From contig RGHD01000006.1 of NCBI GenBank assembly GCA_010024385.1, positions 1 through 45,548 on the forward strand: a stretch of 45,548 nt of DNA, written 5' to 3'. Of this stretch, positions 15,509 to 24,180 are shown in pieces (position 1 is the stretch's first letter; each line of letters opens with the position of its first letter). The position numbers and the translations under genes were made by a program. This DNA is from Actinomycetota bacterium (GTDB lineage: Bacteria > Actinomycetota > Actinomycetes > Nanopelagicales > Nanopelagicaceae). Below the pieces are notes generated by a model. It saw nothing but the letters and a program-made list of their open reading frames with translations, was not told the origin of the DNA and searched no databases.

Positions 15509-16645
15509 TTAGTTTGTTCCTACTGCTGCAGGCCATGCTGTCTTGAGGTAAGCGCGAGCCTTTGCTGTTTGATCAGCAGAAGCCTTTTCAGCAACTACCT
15601 TGCTAACACCAATTGATGCCTTACCAGCAGCTGATGCGCGGCCAGTCTTTAGTAGCCATACCCAAAGAGTTGGAGTAGCTCCACCAGTTGCCCAGATTGT
15701 TGCACCTGTTTCACCGAGTGTGTATTCCATCCATAGACGAGCACAAGCTGGGTGTGGTGCCCATGCAGACACTGCACTGTTGTATGTAGAACCAACTGCT
15801 GCAGGTGTAAACATCTTCCATACCTTGCCTGCTGCTGCCATTTTCTTCACAACGCCAGCTTGGATGTAACCATTATCGATTACAACTGGTGTCTGTCCTG
15901 AAGCTATTGTTGCCTCAGTTGGGTTTACGTTGATGAAGTTTCCAGCTTTCTTTAGCTTGGCAAAGAATTCAACACCCTTTGTAACATCATCAAAAGTACC
16001 GCCGAGAGCTTTGTTGATCATAAAGATACCGTTCATGGCAGCTGAAGAACCTAGTGGATCTCCATTGAGTGCAATCTTGCCCTTGAACTTTGGATCTAGT
16101 AGATCATCGAGCTTTGTGATGGTTCCAAGCTCGCCGCTATAACCAATTGTCATTGTTCCTGTGTAGTTAGGTGATACCTGTCCACTTGGATCAATTGACT
16201 GAGCAAACTGCAGGTACTGCCAAGTCTTGGTTTTGTATGGAGCAAATGTACCTGTGTTGAGGTATTTCACTGCTACTGCAAGACCAATATCGAACACGTC
16301 AGGTGAACGGTTAGTTCCCTTGTTTGTTACTGCGGCATCAATTTCTTCCTGAGAAGAACCTTCTGGGTTAGCTTCATCAACCTTGACACCGTATGTCTTC
16401 TTAAATCCCTCAATCATGTCGCCGTAGTTTGCCCAGTAATGAGGCAAAGCGATTACGTTGAGCTGTCCTTCTTTCTTACATGCAGCTACAAGACCGGCCA
16501 TACCGCCACCTTGTGAGGCGTTGGTAATCTTTGAGTAGTCTGTCTTTGAAGCAGCTGATGCAGAAGAAGTACTTAAAGCTGGGACTGCAAGTGCAACAGC
16601 AAGTGCTGCAGCTATTGATCCTGTTGTGAGTTTTCTTAACTTCAC
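15509..16645 (-). CDS. Secreted solute-binding protein (PotD-like)
   Basis: A 378-residue extracellular solute-binding protein of the type I/PotD-IdiA class. A signal peptide (KLRK, hydrophobic AAALAVALAVPALS, then SASA) ends in an A-x-A signal-peptidase-I site near residue 31, with no lipobox cysteine. The body has typical motifs such as ALPHYWANYGDMIEGFKKTYG and DPKFKGKIALNGDP. The GTG at 16643-16645 is chosen because AGGAGG lies six nt upstream; an in-frame extension to 16684 has no such support. It is the first gene of the importer operon and is probably polyamine-specific from context. Confidence 0.9.
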   Translation of the reverse strand: MKLRKLTTGSIAAALAVALAVPALSTSSASAASKTDYSKITNASQGGGMAGLVAACKKEGQLNVIALPHYWANYGDMIEGFKKTYGVKVDEANPEGSSQEEIDAAVTNKGTNRSPDVFDIGLAVAVKYLNTGTFAPYKTKTWQYLQFAQSIDPSGQVSPNYTGTMTIGYSGELGTITKLDDLLDPKFKGKIALNGDPLGSSAAMNGIFMINKALGGTFDDVTKGVEFFAKLKKAGNFINVNPTEATIASGQTPVVIDNGYIQAGVVKKMAAAGKVWKMFTPAAVGSTYNSAVSAWAPHPACARLWMEYTLGETGATIWATGGATPTLWVWLLKTGRASAAGKASIGVSKVVAEKASADQTAKARAYLKTAWPAAVGTN

Positions 16646-16698
16646 TACGTTCCTCCTAGTTGTAAGTGGTATGTGTTTTGTCATACATCCTTACCTCT

Positions 16699-16721
16699 TG
16701 CACTACACGTGTTGAGCGCAA
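16699..16721. promoter_or_regulatory. Imperfect palindrome centred on CACGTG
   Basis: TTGCACTACACGTGTTGAGC is part of an imperfect dyad centred on CACGTG (16706-16711), with TTGC and GCAA flanking arms and a one-base offset. It lies between the alcohol dehydrogenase stop and the binding-protein start, a plausible operator position. No matching regulator gene is adjacent. Confidence 0.3.
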
Positions 16722-16754
16722 GCGATCTGGAATTTTGTACTTACGTAAAACGAA

Positions 16755-17849
16755 TCAGTCAAAGACCAATACATTTCGCGCCCCCTCCCCAGCCCTTAAA
16801 CGATCAAAGGCGGAGTTAAGACCCTCCAAACCTATCCGTTCAGAGATGAGCTCGTCTAGAAATAGTTCGCCATTTAGATAACTTTTTACTAACGCTGGCA
16901 CATCTTTTCTCAGGTTGGCTGAGCCAAAGTAGCAGCCCTTAATCGACTGTTCGTTAACAAATGGGCCTGCATCGAGCGTAATGGTGGCACCATTTTTCAT
17001 CAGGCCCACCAAGATGAGCGTTCCGTCCACTCCGACGGTGCCCCAAGCCTGCTGGATGGTGCTCTCACGCCCCAAAGCCTCAAAGGCGAAGTCAACGCCG
17101 CCACAGATTTCCTTCACCATGGCCACAGGATTACTAATTGCTCCATTGATGACATGAGTTGCGCCCACCTTTTTAGCTAAATCTAGTTTTTCCTGTGTCA
17201 CATCAACAGCAATAATCGTTGTTGCACCGGCCATGCGAGCACCCTGAACAATATTTAATCCCACTCCTCCGCAACCAAAGATTGCAACAGTTGAACCCGG
17301 CCTAACTTTGGCAGTATTTATCACTGCGCCGTACCCAGTTAATACTGCGCAACTAATAAGGGCTGCGCGATCAAGTGGCATCTCTTTAGGAATCACAACT
17401 GCGCCAGATGCTGGGACGACTACATATTCAGCAAAGGAGGCAACAGTTAAAAAGTGATTGAGCTTTTCACCGTTTTGTGAAAGGCGTGATGTGCCATCAA
17501 ATAATCCACCTACTGACATCGCATTTCCTGCAGTTGAGCAGTAGTTAGGACGCCCACTTGCGCAATATTCGCAGCTTCCGCAGCTGGGAACGATGGACAT
17601 AATGACGTGATCGCCAGCAACAACACCTGTCACATCAGGACCCACCTCAACAACAACACCAGAAGCTTCATGGCCAATAACTGCAGGAAATGGAACAAGC
17701 TTGCGCTTTCCATCGACAGCGTTTAAATCACTTGCGCACAATCCACTTGCCGCAACTTTTACAAGGAGTTCTCCTGATTTTGGATTATCTAGTTCAACTT
17801 CACGTACTTCAAATTTTGAACCAATGCCATCTAGAACTGCTGCCTTCAT
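16755..17849 (-). CDS. Zinc-dependent alcohol dehydrogenase
   Basis: A 364-residue MDR-family dehydrogenase. Catalytic-zinc residues are seen as the Cys in SGLCASD (near 37) and the GHE motif (near 59). The structural-zinc lobe carries four cysteines in CGSCEYCASGRPNYC (near 90-104). The nucleotide-binding Rossmann motif is GCGGVGLN (near 192). The start at ATG 17849 rather than the GTG two codons earlier gives the usual MKAAV opening, with a TAGATA/TTAGAT box at leaderless distance. It sits between the aldehyde dehydrogenase and the importer genes, so it probably works on an alcohol or aldehyde of the amine pathway. The exact substrate is unknown. Confidence 0.9.
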   Translation of the reverse strand: MKAAVLDGIGSKFEVREVELDNPKSGELLVKVAASGLCASDLNAVDGKRKLVPFPAVIGHEASGVVVEVGPDVTGVVAGDHVIMSIVPSCGSCEYCASGRPNYCSTAGNAMSVGGLFDGTSRLSQNGEKLNHFLTVASFAEYVVVPASGAVVIPKEMPLDRAALISCAVLTGYGAVINTAKVRPGSTVAIFGCGGVGLNIVQGARMAGATTIIAVDVTQEKLDLAKKVGATHVINGAISNPVAMVKEICGGVDFAFEALGRESTIQQAWGTVGVDGTLILVGLMKNGATITLDAGPFVNEQSIKGCYFGSANLRKDVPALVKSYLNGELFLDELISERIGLEGLNSAFDRLRAGEGARNVLVFD

Positions 17850-18004
17850 CTTCACTATCTAACCCCTTAGAAACTAAAGCCTCACTCCGGTGAGAGAAAG
17901 ACTAACCCTAGATATCTAGCCTGGCCAATAAATACCTAAGGCAAAACCTGAGTGTTCACCCATAGTAAGGATTTGTTCATATTGTGAAACTTTTTGAGTA
18001 GAAG

Positions 18005-19489
18005 CTAATTAAGATCTACCCACGTTGTTTTAAGCGCGCTGTAGGCATCGAGTGCATGCAGTGACTTATCGCGTCCGTTGCCTGATGCCCCAAAGCCTCC
18101 AAATGGAGTAATCACATCGAGCATGTCGAATGTGTTAACCCAAACAGTTCCAGCTCGAAGTTTGCGTGCAAACTTATGCGCGCGAGCAACATTATTGGTC
18201 CATACCGATGCAGCTAATCCGTATTCAGTTCCATTTGCAAATTGCAAAGCCTCAGCTTCATCTTTTGCATCAATAGCAACTAAGACTGGTCCAAAAATTT
18301 CCTCTTGGGCAAGACGTGAGTCTGGTTTGACGTTATCAATTAATGTTGGCTTGATAAGCAGATCTTTACCTGTTGTTTTCTCTCCACCATAAATAATCTT
18401 TTCACCATCTTGACCAACAAGGTCAAGGTATGCGTTAACACGATCGCGTTGTAATTCAGAGACTAGTCCAGCCATCTGCGTAGATGGATCATATTGATTT
18501 CCAACGACAAAGCTTTCCAAGAACTTATGCAGATGAGAAAAGAGCTCTTCTTTCACACCTTTCTCAACGATGATTCGTGAACCGGCATTACAGGTCTGGC
18601 CTGCGTTGTAGTAGATAGCCCAAGCAATAGTTGATGCAGCAGCTTCTAAGTCGGTGCAATCATTGAGAACAACTTGAGGACTCTTTCCACCAAGCTCAAG
18701 TGAAACCTGTTTCATATTTGATTCAGCGGCGTATTGCATCATCTTTCGACCAGTAGGTCCGCTACCTGTGAATGCAATCTTTGCAACATCCATGTGACGG
18801 GCAAGTGCCTGACCGGCCTCTGATCCAAGACCTGGAACCACGTTAAAGACACCTGCAGGCAATCCTGCAGCCACAGCTAACTCTGCCATCTTGAGCGCAC
18901 TGAGCGATGAGTTTTCTGCAGGTTTAACAACAATGCTGTTACCCATAGCCAATGCCGGACCTAATTTCCAACTTGTAATCATCATTGGATAGTTCCAAGG
19001 AACAACTGCGCCAATAACACCTAGGGGTTCGCGCGTAACCATGGCAAGTGCGTTGCGTGGTGCTGGTGCAATTTCGTCATAAGTCTTATCAATAGTTTCG
19101 CCATACCACTGAATAACGCGCGCAGAGTTGGGGGCATCAACACTGAGTGCATCTGAAATGGGACGGCCTGTGTCGATAGCCTCAAGTAGCGCTAATTCTT
19201 CTCTGTTCTCATTTAATAATTGCGCCCAGCGCAACATAATTGCTTTTTTATCGCGCGGATTCATTTCACGCCAGATGCCAGAATCAAAAGCTTTCTTAGC
19301 TGATGCAACTGCGCGATTGATATCTTCAACATCACCTGAGGCAACATTACAAATTAAGTGGCCATCACTAGGTGAGTAATTCTCAAAAGTCTTTCCACTT
19401 GCTGCACTAACGAATTTTCCATCAATGAAAATCTGTGATTGAGGCTTGAGATCTAGTGCACGGGACTGCCAAGTTTTTGTATCGGACAT
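18005..19489 (-). CDS. puuC: PuuC-like NAD(P)+ aldehyde dehydrogenase
   Basis: A 494-residue aldehyde dehydrogenase. The catalytic cysteine is in GQTCNAGSR (near residue 302) and the glutamate in SLELGGKSP (near 268). The C-terminal GNGRDKSLHALDAYSALKTT strongly resembles PuuC, which oxidises gamma-glutamyl-aminobutyraldehyde and other omega-amino aldehydes from putrescine. This fits the neighbouring decarboxylase, GabT and importer genes. TAGCAT on the minus strand (plus-strand 19497-19502) is 7 nt before the ATG, so it is probably leaderless. The gene symbol is by similarity only. Confidence 0.88.
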   Translation of the reverse strand: MSDTKTWQSRALDLKPQSQIFIDGKFVSAASGKTFENYSPSDGHLICNVASGDVEDINRAVASAKKAFDSGIWREMNPRDKKAIMLRWAQLLNENREELALLEAIDTGRPISDALSVDAPNSARVIQWYGETIDKTYDEIAPAPRNALAMVTREPLGVIGAVVPWNYPMMITSWKLGPALAMGNSIVVKPAENSSLSALKMAELAVAAGLPAGVFNVVPGLGSEAGQALARHMDVAKIAFTGSGPTGRKMMQYAAESNMKQVSLELGGKSPQVVLNDCTDLEAAASTIAWAIYYNAGQTCNAGSRIIVEKGVKEELFSHLHKFLESFVVGNQYDPSTQMAGLVSELQRDRVNAYLDLVGQDGEKIIYGGEKTTGKDLLIKPTLIDNVKPDSRLAQEEIFGPVLVAIDAKDEAEALQFANGTEYGLAASVWTNNVARAHKFARKLRAGTVWVNTFDMLDVITPFGGFGASGNGRDKSLHALDAYSALKTTWVDLN

Positions 19490-19513
19490 GCCACAGATGC
19501 TATCGGTTCAAAG

Positions 19514-20947
19514 TTAATTCTTAGTAACGCGATAAGTAGTAAGAGAAGGGTCTGTGGCATAGGCGATGCGCACACCGGCTGCCTTGGTTGTTGCTAGGCC
19601 CTCAAGAATCTGTGAAGTTAAAACTTCACCAGGTGCAACTACTGCAACACCTGGGGGATAGGGGGCGATTAAGTCAGCCGAGATGCGCCCAACACAATCT
19701 TTGGCTGCAACCATTTGGGTATCTGCAAAATAGGCATCACGCATAGAGATTGCAACCGTTGGAACAACTGACCAGCTCAAAGATGTTGCCGTTGGACGGG
19801 GTGAGGATTGGAGAGATTTGAGAATTGAGTCTAGAACATCGGCTAAGTAATCAAACTCTTGGTTTGAGTCAGCCAGAGTTGCAATGAAAACAACAGTGTC
19901 GTTATCTGCCATCTCAACGCGGATGCCTTGGGCTTGTAGTTTCTTTTCAATCTCAACTCCCGAGGCACCTAATTGGTTTGCTCGCAGAACAATCTTGGCT
20001 GGATCAAAGCGGCCTGGGGCAAAATCACTCGTGTTTAAAAAGATGGGCGCATCGAAATTTGTCTGGACCTTTGCTTTAAAGCTCTCAACGTTTTTAACTA
20101 GTTGAGAAATCAACTCTGACCCACGAGTTTGAAGTAGGGCACGACAACCATCTATAGATGCAAGTGGTGCACCGGCAGGTGAAGTGGTATGAGTAGTTTC
20201 AAAACTTTGCTCGATACGATCAAGGTTAAGCAACTTACCTTGGGCAAGAAGTAACGAAGATGCACTATATCCAGGTAGTGCTTTGTGAACACTAGTGATT
20301 AATGCATCGGCACCCACCTGCAAACAATGCTGTGGTGTGACAGGTGAAAAACCAAAGTGGCCACCCCATGCCGCATCCACAATTACAGGAATTGAATGAG
20401 AATGTGCACTTTTCACGAGTGCACCTAAGTCTGACAAAGTCCCTAAGTAGCCTGGCTCAGTTAGAAGTAGCGCAATAGGTTTTTGATTTACTACCTTTTC
20501 AAACTCAGCTGCTGTAATGCCTGTTGGCACACCAGTTGCTGCATCTATCTGCGGTGATAACCAAATGGGCTCTAGGCCTGCTAAAACAAGTGCGCTAAGA
20601 ATTGAACGGTGTGCTGTGCGCGAGAGTGCAACTTTGTCTCCAGGTTTTCCTAGAGCCAAAATCATTGCTTGATTAGCATGTGTTGATCCACCCGTTGAAA
20701 AGCGAGCAAAGTCGGCCTTCCATAATGTGGCAGCCAACGCTTCAGCTTTCTTTAATGTTTGGTTGGTTAATTTGATCTCATCGAGACCGCCATATAAAGG
20801 CGTGTCACCATCTACGACCACCCCTAAGCCGGCATCTAGGCGTGAGGCCCTTTGTTTGTGACCTGGGACTGTGAAAGGTGTGCGCTTGGTTTCAAAGTAC
20901 GAGAGGTATGCATCTAGAAGTGGTGCCGAATCTCTCAGTGAACTCAT
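19514..20947 (-). CDS. Orn/Lys/Arg decarboxylase, fold-type I, short form
   Basis: A 477-residue PLP enzyme that decarboxylates a basic amino acid to putrescine, cadaverine or agmatine. The PLP lysine motif SVHKALPG is near residue 223, VDAAWGGHFGF carries the cofactor-binding Asp, and STGGSTHAN is near residue 80. The length matches the short Bacillus SpeA/YaaO type. The ATG at 20947 is preferred over longer in-frame extensions: family members start at this SSLRDSAPLLDAY-type sequence, and TACCCT on the minus strand lies 7 nt before it. It is divergent from gabT by 57 bp. Which amino acid it uses cannot be told. Confidence 0.9.
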   Translation of the reverse strand: MSSLRDSAPLLDAYLSYFETKRTPFTVPGHKQRASRLDAGLGVVVDGDTPLYGGLDEIKLTNQTLKKAEALAATLWKADFARFSTGGSTHANQAMILALGKPGDKVALSRTAHRSILSALVLAGLEPIWLSPQIDAATGVPTGITAAEFEKVVNQKPIALLLTEPGYLGTLSDLGALVKSAHSHSIPVIVDAAWGGHFGFSPVTPQHCLQVGADALITSVHKALPGYSASSLLLAQGKLLNLDRIEQSFETTHTTSPAGAPLASIDGCRALLQTRGSELISQLVKNVESFKAKVQTNFDAPIFLNTSDFAPGRFDPAKIVLRANQLGASGVEIEKKLQAQGIRVEMADNDTVVFIATLADSNQEFDYLADVLDSILKSLQSSPRPTATSLSWSVVPTVAISMRDAYFADTQMVAAKDCVGRISADLIAPYPPGVAVVAPGEVLTSQILEGLATTKAAGVRIAYATDPSLTTYRVTKN

Positions 20948-20954
20948 GGCGCCA

Positions 20955-20998
20955 AGGGTAACTACTAGGTCCTCCAATGCGAAATAAGGCCTTAGACT
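20955..20998. promoter_or_regulatory. Divergent leaderless promoters for decarboxylase and gabT
   Basis: A minus-strand -10 box TACCCT (plus-strand 20955-20960) lies 7 nt from the decarboxylase ATG. A plus-strand TAGACT (20993-20998) lies 6 nt from the gabT ATG. The two boxes are 32 bp apart, so any -35 regions must overlap and the genes may be co-regulated. Confidence 0.6.
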
Positions 20999-21004
20999 TT
21001 TGCC

Positions 21005-22345
21005 ATGAGCACACTTACTAATCTGACTCAAGAACGTCGTTTGGTTACCGCTATTCCGGGACCAAAATCTACGCAAGCGCTAAAGCGCCGCACAGAAGCG
21101 ACTTCTGGCGGGTTAGGTATGGCAATTCCAGTTGTGATTGAACGTGCAAGTGATGCCATCTTGCTCGATATCGATGGCAATCAGATTATTGATTTAGGTT
21201 CAGGAATTGGCGTTACAAACGTAGGAAATGCCGCCCAACGTGTTGTTGATCGCGTAATCGATCAAGTGCAAGCATTTACACATACCTGTTTCACAGTTGC
21301 TCCTTATATGAACTACATCGAAGTATGCGAAAAGCTCAATGCACTGACTCCTGGTTCTCATAAGAAGAAGTCAATGCTTGTTAACTCAGGTGCTGAAGCA
21401 GTTGAGAACGCAGTCAAGATTGCACGTCACTACACCAAGCGCCCAGCAATTGTTGTTTTCGAACATAGTTACCATGGACGTACTAATTTAACTATGGCGT
21501 TAACTGCAAAAAACATGCCATATAAAGAGGGCTTTGGTCCGTTCGCTCCTGAGATTTATCGCGTACCAATGCCTTATTCATTCCATTGGGTAGGCAATCA
21601 AGCAACAATTACCGAAGATGCCATTGACATGGTCACACATAAAATAGATAAAGAAATCGGAGCACATAACGTTGCTGCGATTTTGATTGAGCCAATTCAA
21701 GGCGAAGGTGGGTTCATCGTTCCACCTAAAGGCTTCCTTCCAGCGCTTGCAAAATATTCAAAGGACAACGGAATCGTCTTTATTGCTGATGAAGTTCAGA
21801 CTGGCTTTGCCCGCACAGGACATATGTTTGCAGTTGAAGAAGAAGGCGTTGTGCCAGACATGGTGGTAACAGCTAAGGGAATTGCTGGCGGGCTTCCACT
21901 TGCAGCAGTGACTGGCCGTGCTGAAGTGATGGATTCAGTGCATGCTTCAGGTCTAGGTGGCACTTATGGCGGAAACCCAATTGCATGCGCCGCTGCCCTT
22001 GGCGCAATGGAGACAATGGAAGAAGAAAACCTTGTTGCCCGTGCCAAGCACATTGGTGAAATTCTAGGAACATCACTTCGCGATCTTGCCAAGAAGTATC
22101 CAGTTATTGGTGAAGTGCGTGGACGCGGTGCTATGCAGGCAATTGAATTAGTAGAGCCAGGAACTAAGAATCCCAACACTGCTGCAATGGGCGCAGTTGT
22201 TAAGTATTGCCAGAGTCAGGGTGTTTTGGTTCTTACTGCTGGTACTTATTCAAACGTTGTGCGCTTCTTACCACCACTAGTTATTACAGATGCACTTCTC
22301 AAGGATGCCCTAAGCGTTCTTGATGATGCTTTTGCCTCGCTCTAA
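21005..22345 (+). CDS. gabT: 4-aminobutyrate transaminase
   Basis: A 446-residue class III PLP aminotransferase converting GABA and 2-oxoglutarate to succinate semialdehyde and glutamate; it may also act on related omega-amines. Visible motifs are the PLP-Asp in IVFIADEVQTGFARTG (near residue 257), the PLP-lysine in TAKGIAGGLPL (near 288), and VNSGAEAVENAVKIAR (near 126). Length and sequence are typical of actinobacterial GabT. The leaderless start is supported by TAGACT 6 nt upstream. With the divergent decarboxylase and PuuC it would complete amine breakdown to succinate. Its stop overlaps the converging regX3 stop. Confidence 0.93.
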   Translation: MSTLTNLTQERRLVTAIPGPKSTQALKRRTEATSGGLGMAIPVVIERASDAILLDIDGNQIIDLGSGIGVTNVGNAAQRVVDRVIDQVQAFTHTCFTVAPYMNYIEVCEKLNALTPGSHKKKSMLVNSGAEAVENAVKIARHYTKRPAIVVFEHSYHGRTNLTMALTAKNMPYKEGFGPFAPEIYRVPMPYSFHWVGNQATITEDAIDMVTHKIDKEIGAHNVAAILIEPIQGEGGFIVPPKGFLPALAKYSKDNGIVFIADEVQTGFARTGHMFAVEEEGVVPDMVVTAKGIAGGLPLAAVTGRAEVMDSVHASGLGGTYGGNPIACAAALGAMETMEEENLVARAKHIGEILGTSLRDLAKKYPVIGEVRGRGAMQAIELVEPGTKNPNTAAMGAVVKYCQSQGVLVLTAGTYSNVVRFLPPLVITDALLKDALSVLDDAFASL

Positions 22346-23028
22346 TTCTCTAACTTGTAACCAAGACCGCGGATAGTCTGAATCAAGACAGGATTAGCTG
22401 GATCTGATTCAATCTTTGATCGCAAACGCTTGATGTGAACATCGAGTGTCTTGGTATCCCCGAAGTAATCCCCGCCCCACACGCGATCAATGAGCTGAGA
22501 ACGAGTTAAAACACGGCCAGCGTTTCGCATCAAAAACTCTAATAATTCAAACTCTTTGAGAGGCAAACCAACGAGAGCTCCATTGATAGATGCTTGATGT
22601 CTTGCGGTATCGAGTCTTATTGGGCCAACTGAAACAACATCTAGGTCGCCATGGTCTTCGGAGTCTGAAATCCCACGGCGCAGCACTGCCTTAATGCGAG
22701 CAATGAGCTCACGTGATGAATAAGGCTTGGTGACGTAGTCATCTGCGCCAAGTTCAAGGCCAACAACCTTGTCAATCTCTGCATCTTTTGCAGTCAGCAT
22801 AATAATTGGGACTTGAGACGTTGTGCGAATCGCTCTGCAAACATCCACACCCGAGACTTCTGGAATCATTAAGTCGAGAAGAATTAAGTCCGCACCTTCT
22901 TTTGCAAAGAGATTGAGTGCGGCACGCCCATCTTCGGCGACACTGACTTCAAAACCTTCTTTTCCAAGCAAGAAAGCCAGAGCTTCAGAAAATGAGGATT
23001 CATCTTCAACGATAAGTATCTTTGTCAT
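22342..23028 (-). CDS. regX3: OmpR/PhoB-family response regulator, RegX3-like
   Basis: A 228-residue DNA-binding response regulator. The receiver domain (1-120) has the acidic pair at residues 8-9, phospho-acceptor Asp 52 in LLDLMIP, Thr/Ser in MLTA, and Lys 101 in VTKPYSSREL. The winged-helix effector domain (about 130-228) ends in TIRGLGYKLEN. It overlaps the kinase stop by ATGA, and with the divergent phoU-pst genes the pair is the phosphate-sensing SenX3/RegX3 (PhoR/PhoB) system. It would bind the PHO-box-like repeats at 24119 and 27754. Confidence 0.94.
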   Translation of the reverse strand: MTKILIVEDESSFSEALAFLLGKEGFEVSVAEDGRAALNLFAKEGADLILLDLMIPEVSGVDVCRAIRTTSQVPIIMLTAKDAEIDKVVGLELGADDYVTKPYSSRELIARIKAVLRRGISDSEDHGDLDVVSVGPIRLDTARHQASINGALVGLPLKEFELLEFLMRNAGRVLTRSQLIDRVWGGDYFGDTKTLDVHIKRLRSKIESDPANPVLIQTIRGLGYKLEN

Positions 23029-24089
23029 TCAACGCTCTCCAAAGGTGATTCATAGATGGGTAGTCGGATTGAAAAAGTACTACCGACGTTTTCGACGCTC
23101 CATACCTTTACTTCACCGCCATGTTTTGCTGCAACGTGCTTAACGATTGAAAGGCCTAAACCAGTTCCACCAGTCTGGCGAGAACGCGCTGGGTCAACGC
23201 GATAGAACCGTTCGAAAATTCGGTCTTGCTCTGACTCTGATATTCCAATGCCTTGATCGGTCACTGAAATATCTATGATTCCAGATTCACTCGTTGTGGT
23301 GACCGAAACTTTGGTGTTTTCAGGTGAATAGTTGATGGCATTTTCTATCAAATTGTGAACTGCCATGATTAACTGGTCACGATCACCTAGAACGACAGCA
23401 TCCTTATTTTCAAGATAACTCACAGTGATATTGCGGCTATCTGCCGTGATTTGGCATTGATCAATTGCTTCTCTAATGAGATATTCCACGCTTACTTCTT
23501 GTGCCAGTTGTAATGGGTCAGAGTCTTGTACGCGAGATAAATTGATGATCTCCTGAACTAAATCGGTTAAGCGTTTTGCCTCAGATTGCATGCGGGTGGC
23601 AAATTTAACAACTGAAGCTGGATCATCTTTTGAGCCAAGAACCGCCTCACTCAATAGAGAGAGCGCACCGATGGGAGTCTTTAACTCGTGGGAGATATTT
23701 GCTACAAAGTCTCGGCGCACATCATGCACGCGCTGTGCTTCACTTTCATCACTAATGAGGACTAAAACCAAATCATCTTTAGTGAGTGGAAGAACTTTTA
23801 CAGTCAGCTCGTGTTTGCCTTCCCCAATCGGGCCTCGGGGGATTTCAATCATTCCGACTTGCTGGTTGTGTGTTCGGCGAACTACACGAACTGTTGCAAG
23901 TAACTCAGAGCTTTGAATACGCCCATCTTTTAAGATCCCTAAAGTTTCAACACCGGAGGTGATAAATAAAGGAATCTCACCCGGGGCTAGAATTATGGAA
24001 TCCCCATCTAGGAGATCAAGGGTTTCTAGCAGCATTTCAGGCAAGGCTCTAGGTTCTGGGGCCTCCAATTCTCGGCGCAAGAACTTCAC
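23025..24089 (-). CDS. senX3: SenX3/PhoR-like sensor histidine kinase without membrane helices
   Basis: A 354-residue kinase. Residues 10-115 look PAS-like, then come a HisKA domain with the phospho-acceptor His in FVANISHELKTP (near 134) and a HATPase domain with N-box (NLIENAINYSP), DQGIGI and GGTGLGLSIVK. Classical SenX3 has N-terminal membrane helices; none are visible here. An in-frame stop upstream (24108-24110) rules out a longer protein. The GTG at 24087-24089 is chosen because TAGAGT on the minus strand is 7 nt before it; a GTG at 24098 is the alternative. Signalling presumably comes via PhoU and the Pst transporter. Confidence 0.9.
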   Translation of the reverse strand: MKFLRRELEAPEPRALPEMLLETLDLLDGDSIILAPGEIPLFITSGVETLGILKDGRIQSSELLATVRVVRRTHNQQVGMIEIPRGPIGEGKHELTVKVLPLTKDDLVLVLISDESEAQRVHDVRRDFVANISHELKTPIGALSLLSEAVLGSKDDPASVVKFATRMQSEAKRLTDLVQEIINLSRVQDSDPLQLAQEVSVEYLIREAIDQCQITADSRNITVSYLENKDAVVLGDRDQLIMAVHNLIENAINYSPENTKVSVTTTSESGIIDISVTDQGIGISESEQDRIFERFYRVDPARSRQTGGTGLGLSIVKHVAAKHGGEVKVWSVENVGSTFSIRLPIYESPLESVE

Positions 24090-24118
24090 AGGCCTCACTC
24101 TATAGGCTCAAATCGCCA

Positions 24119-24140
24119 GTTTACCTTCCGTTCACCTAAC
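24119..24140 (+). promoter_or_regulatory. PHO box (RegX3/PhoP-type direct repeats)
   Basis: Two 11-nt direct repeats, GTTTACCTTCC and GTTCACCTAAC, match the actinobacterial PHO-box half-site GTTCACC. They lie between the divergent senX3 and phoU genes, upstream of the phoU TAGGTT box at 24168-24173. Confidence 0.75.
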
Positions 24141-24180
24141 TAATGGACTCTATTCATCACCTCCACATAGGTTTAGCGCC

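Noticed and set aside
17881-17896. CTCAC-TCCG-GTGAG hairpin as a terminator for the aldehyde dehydrogenase gene
   Set aside because: Only five base pairs and no T-run on the relevant strand; at most a small hairpin in the spacer.
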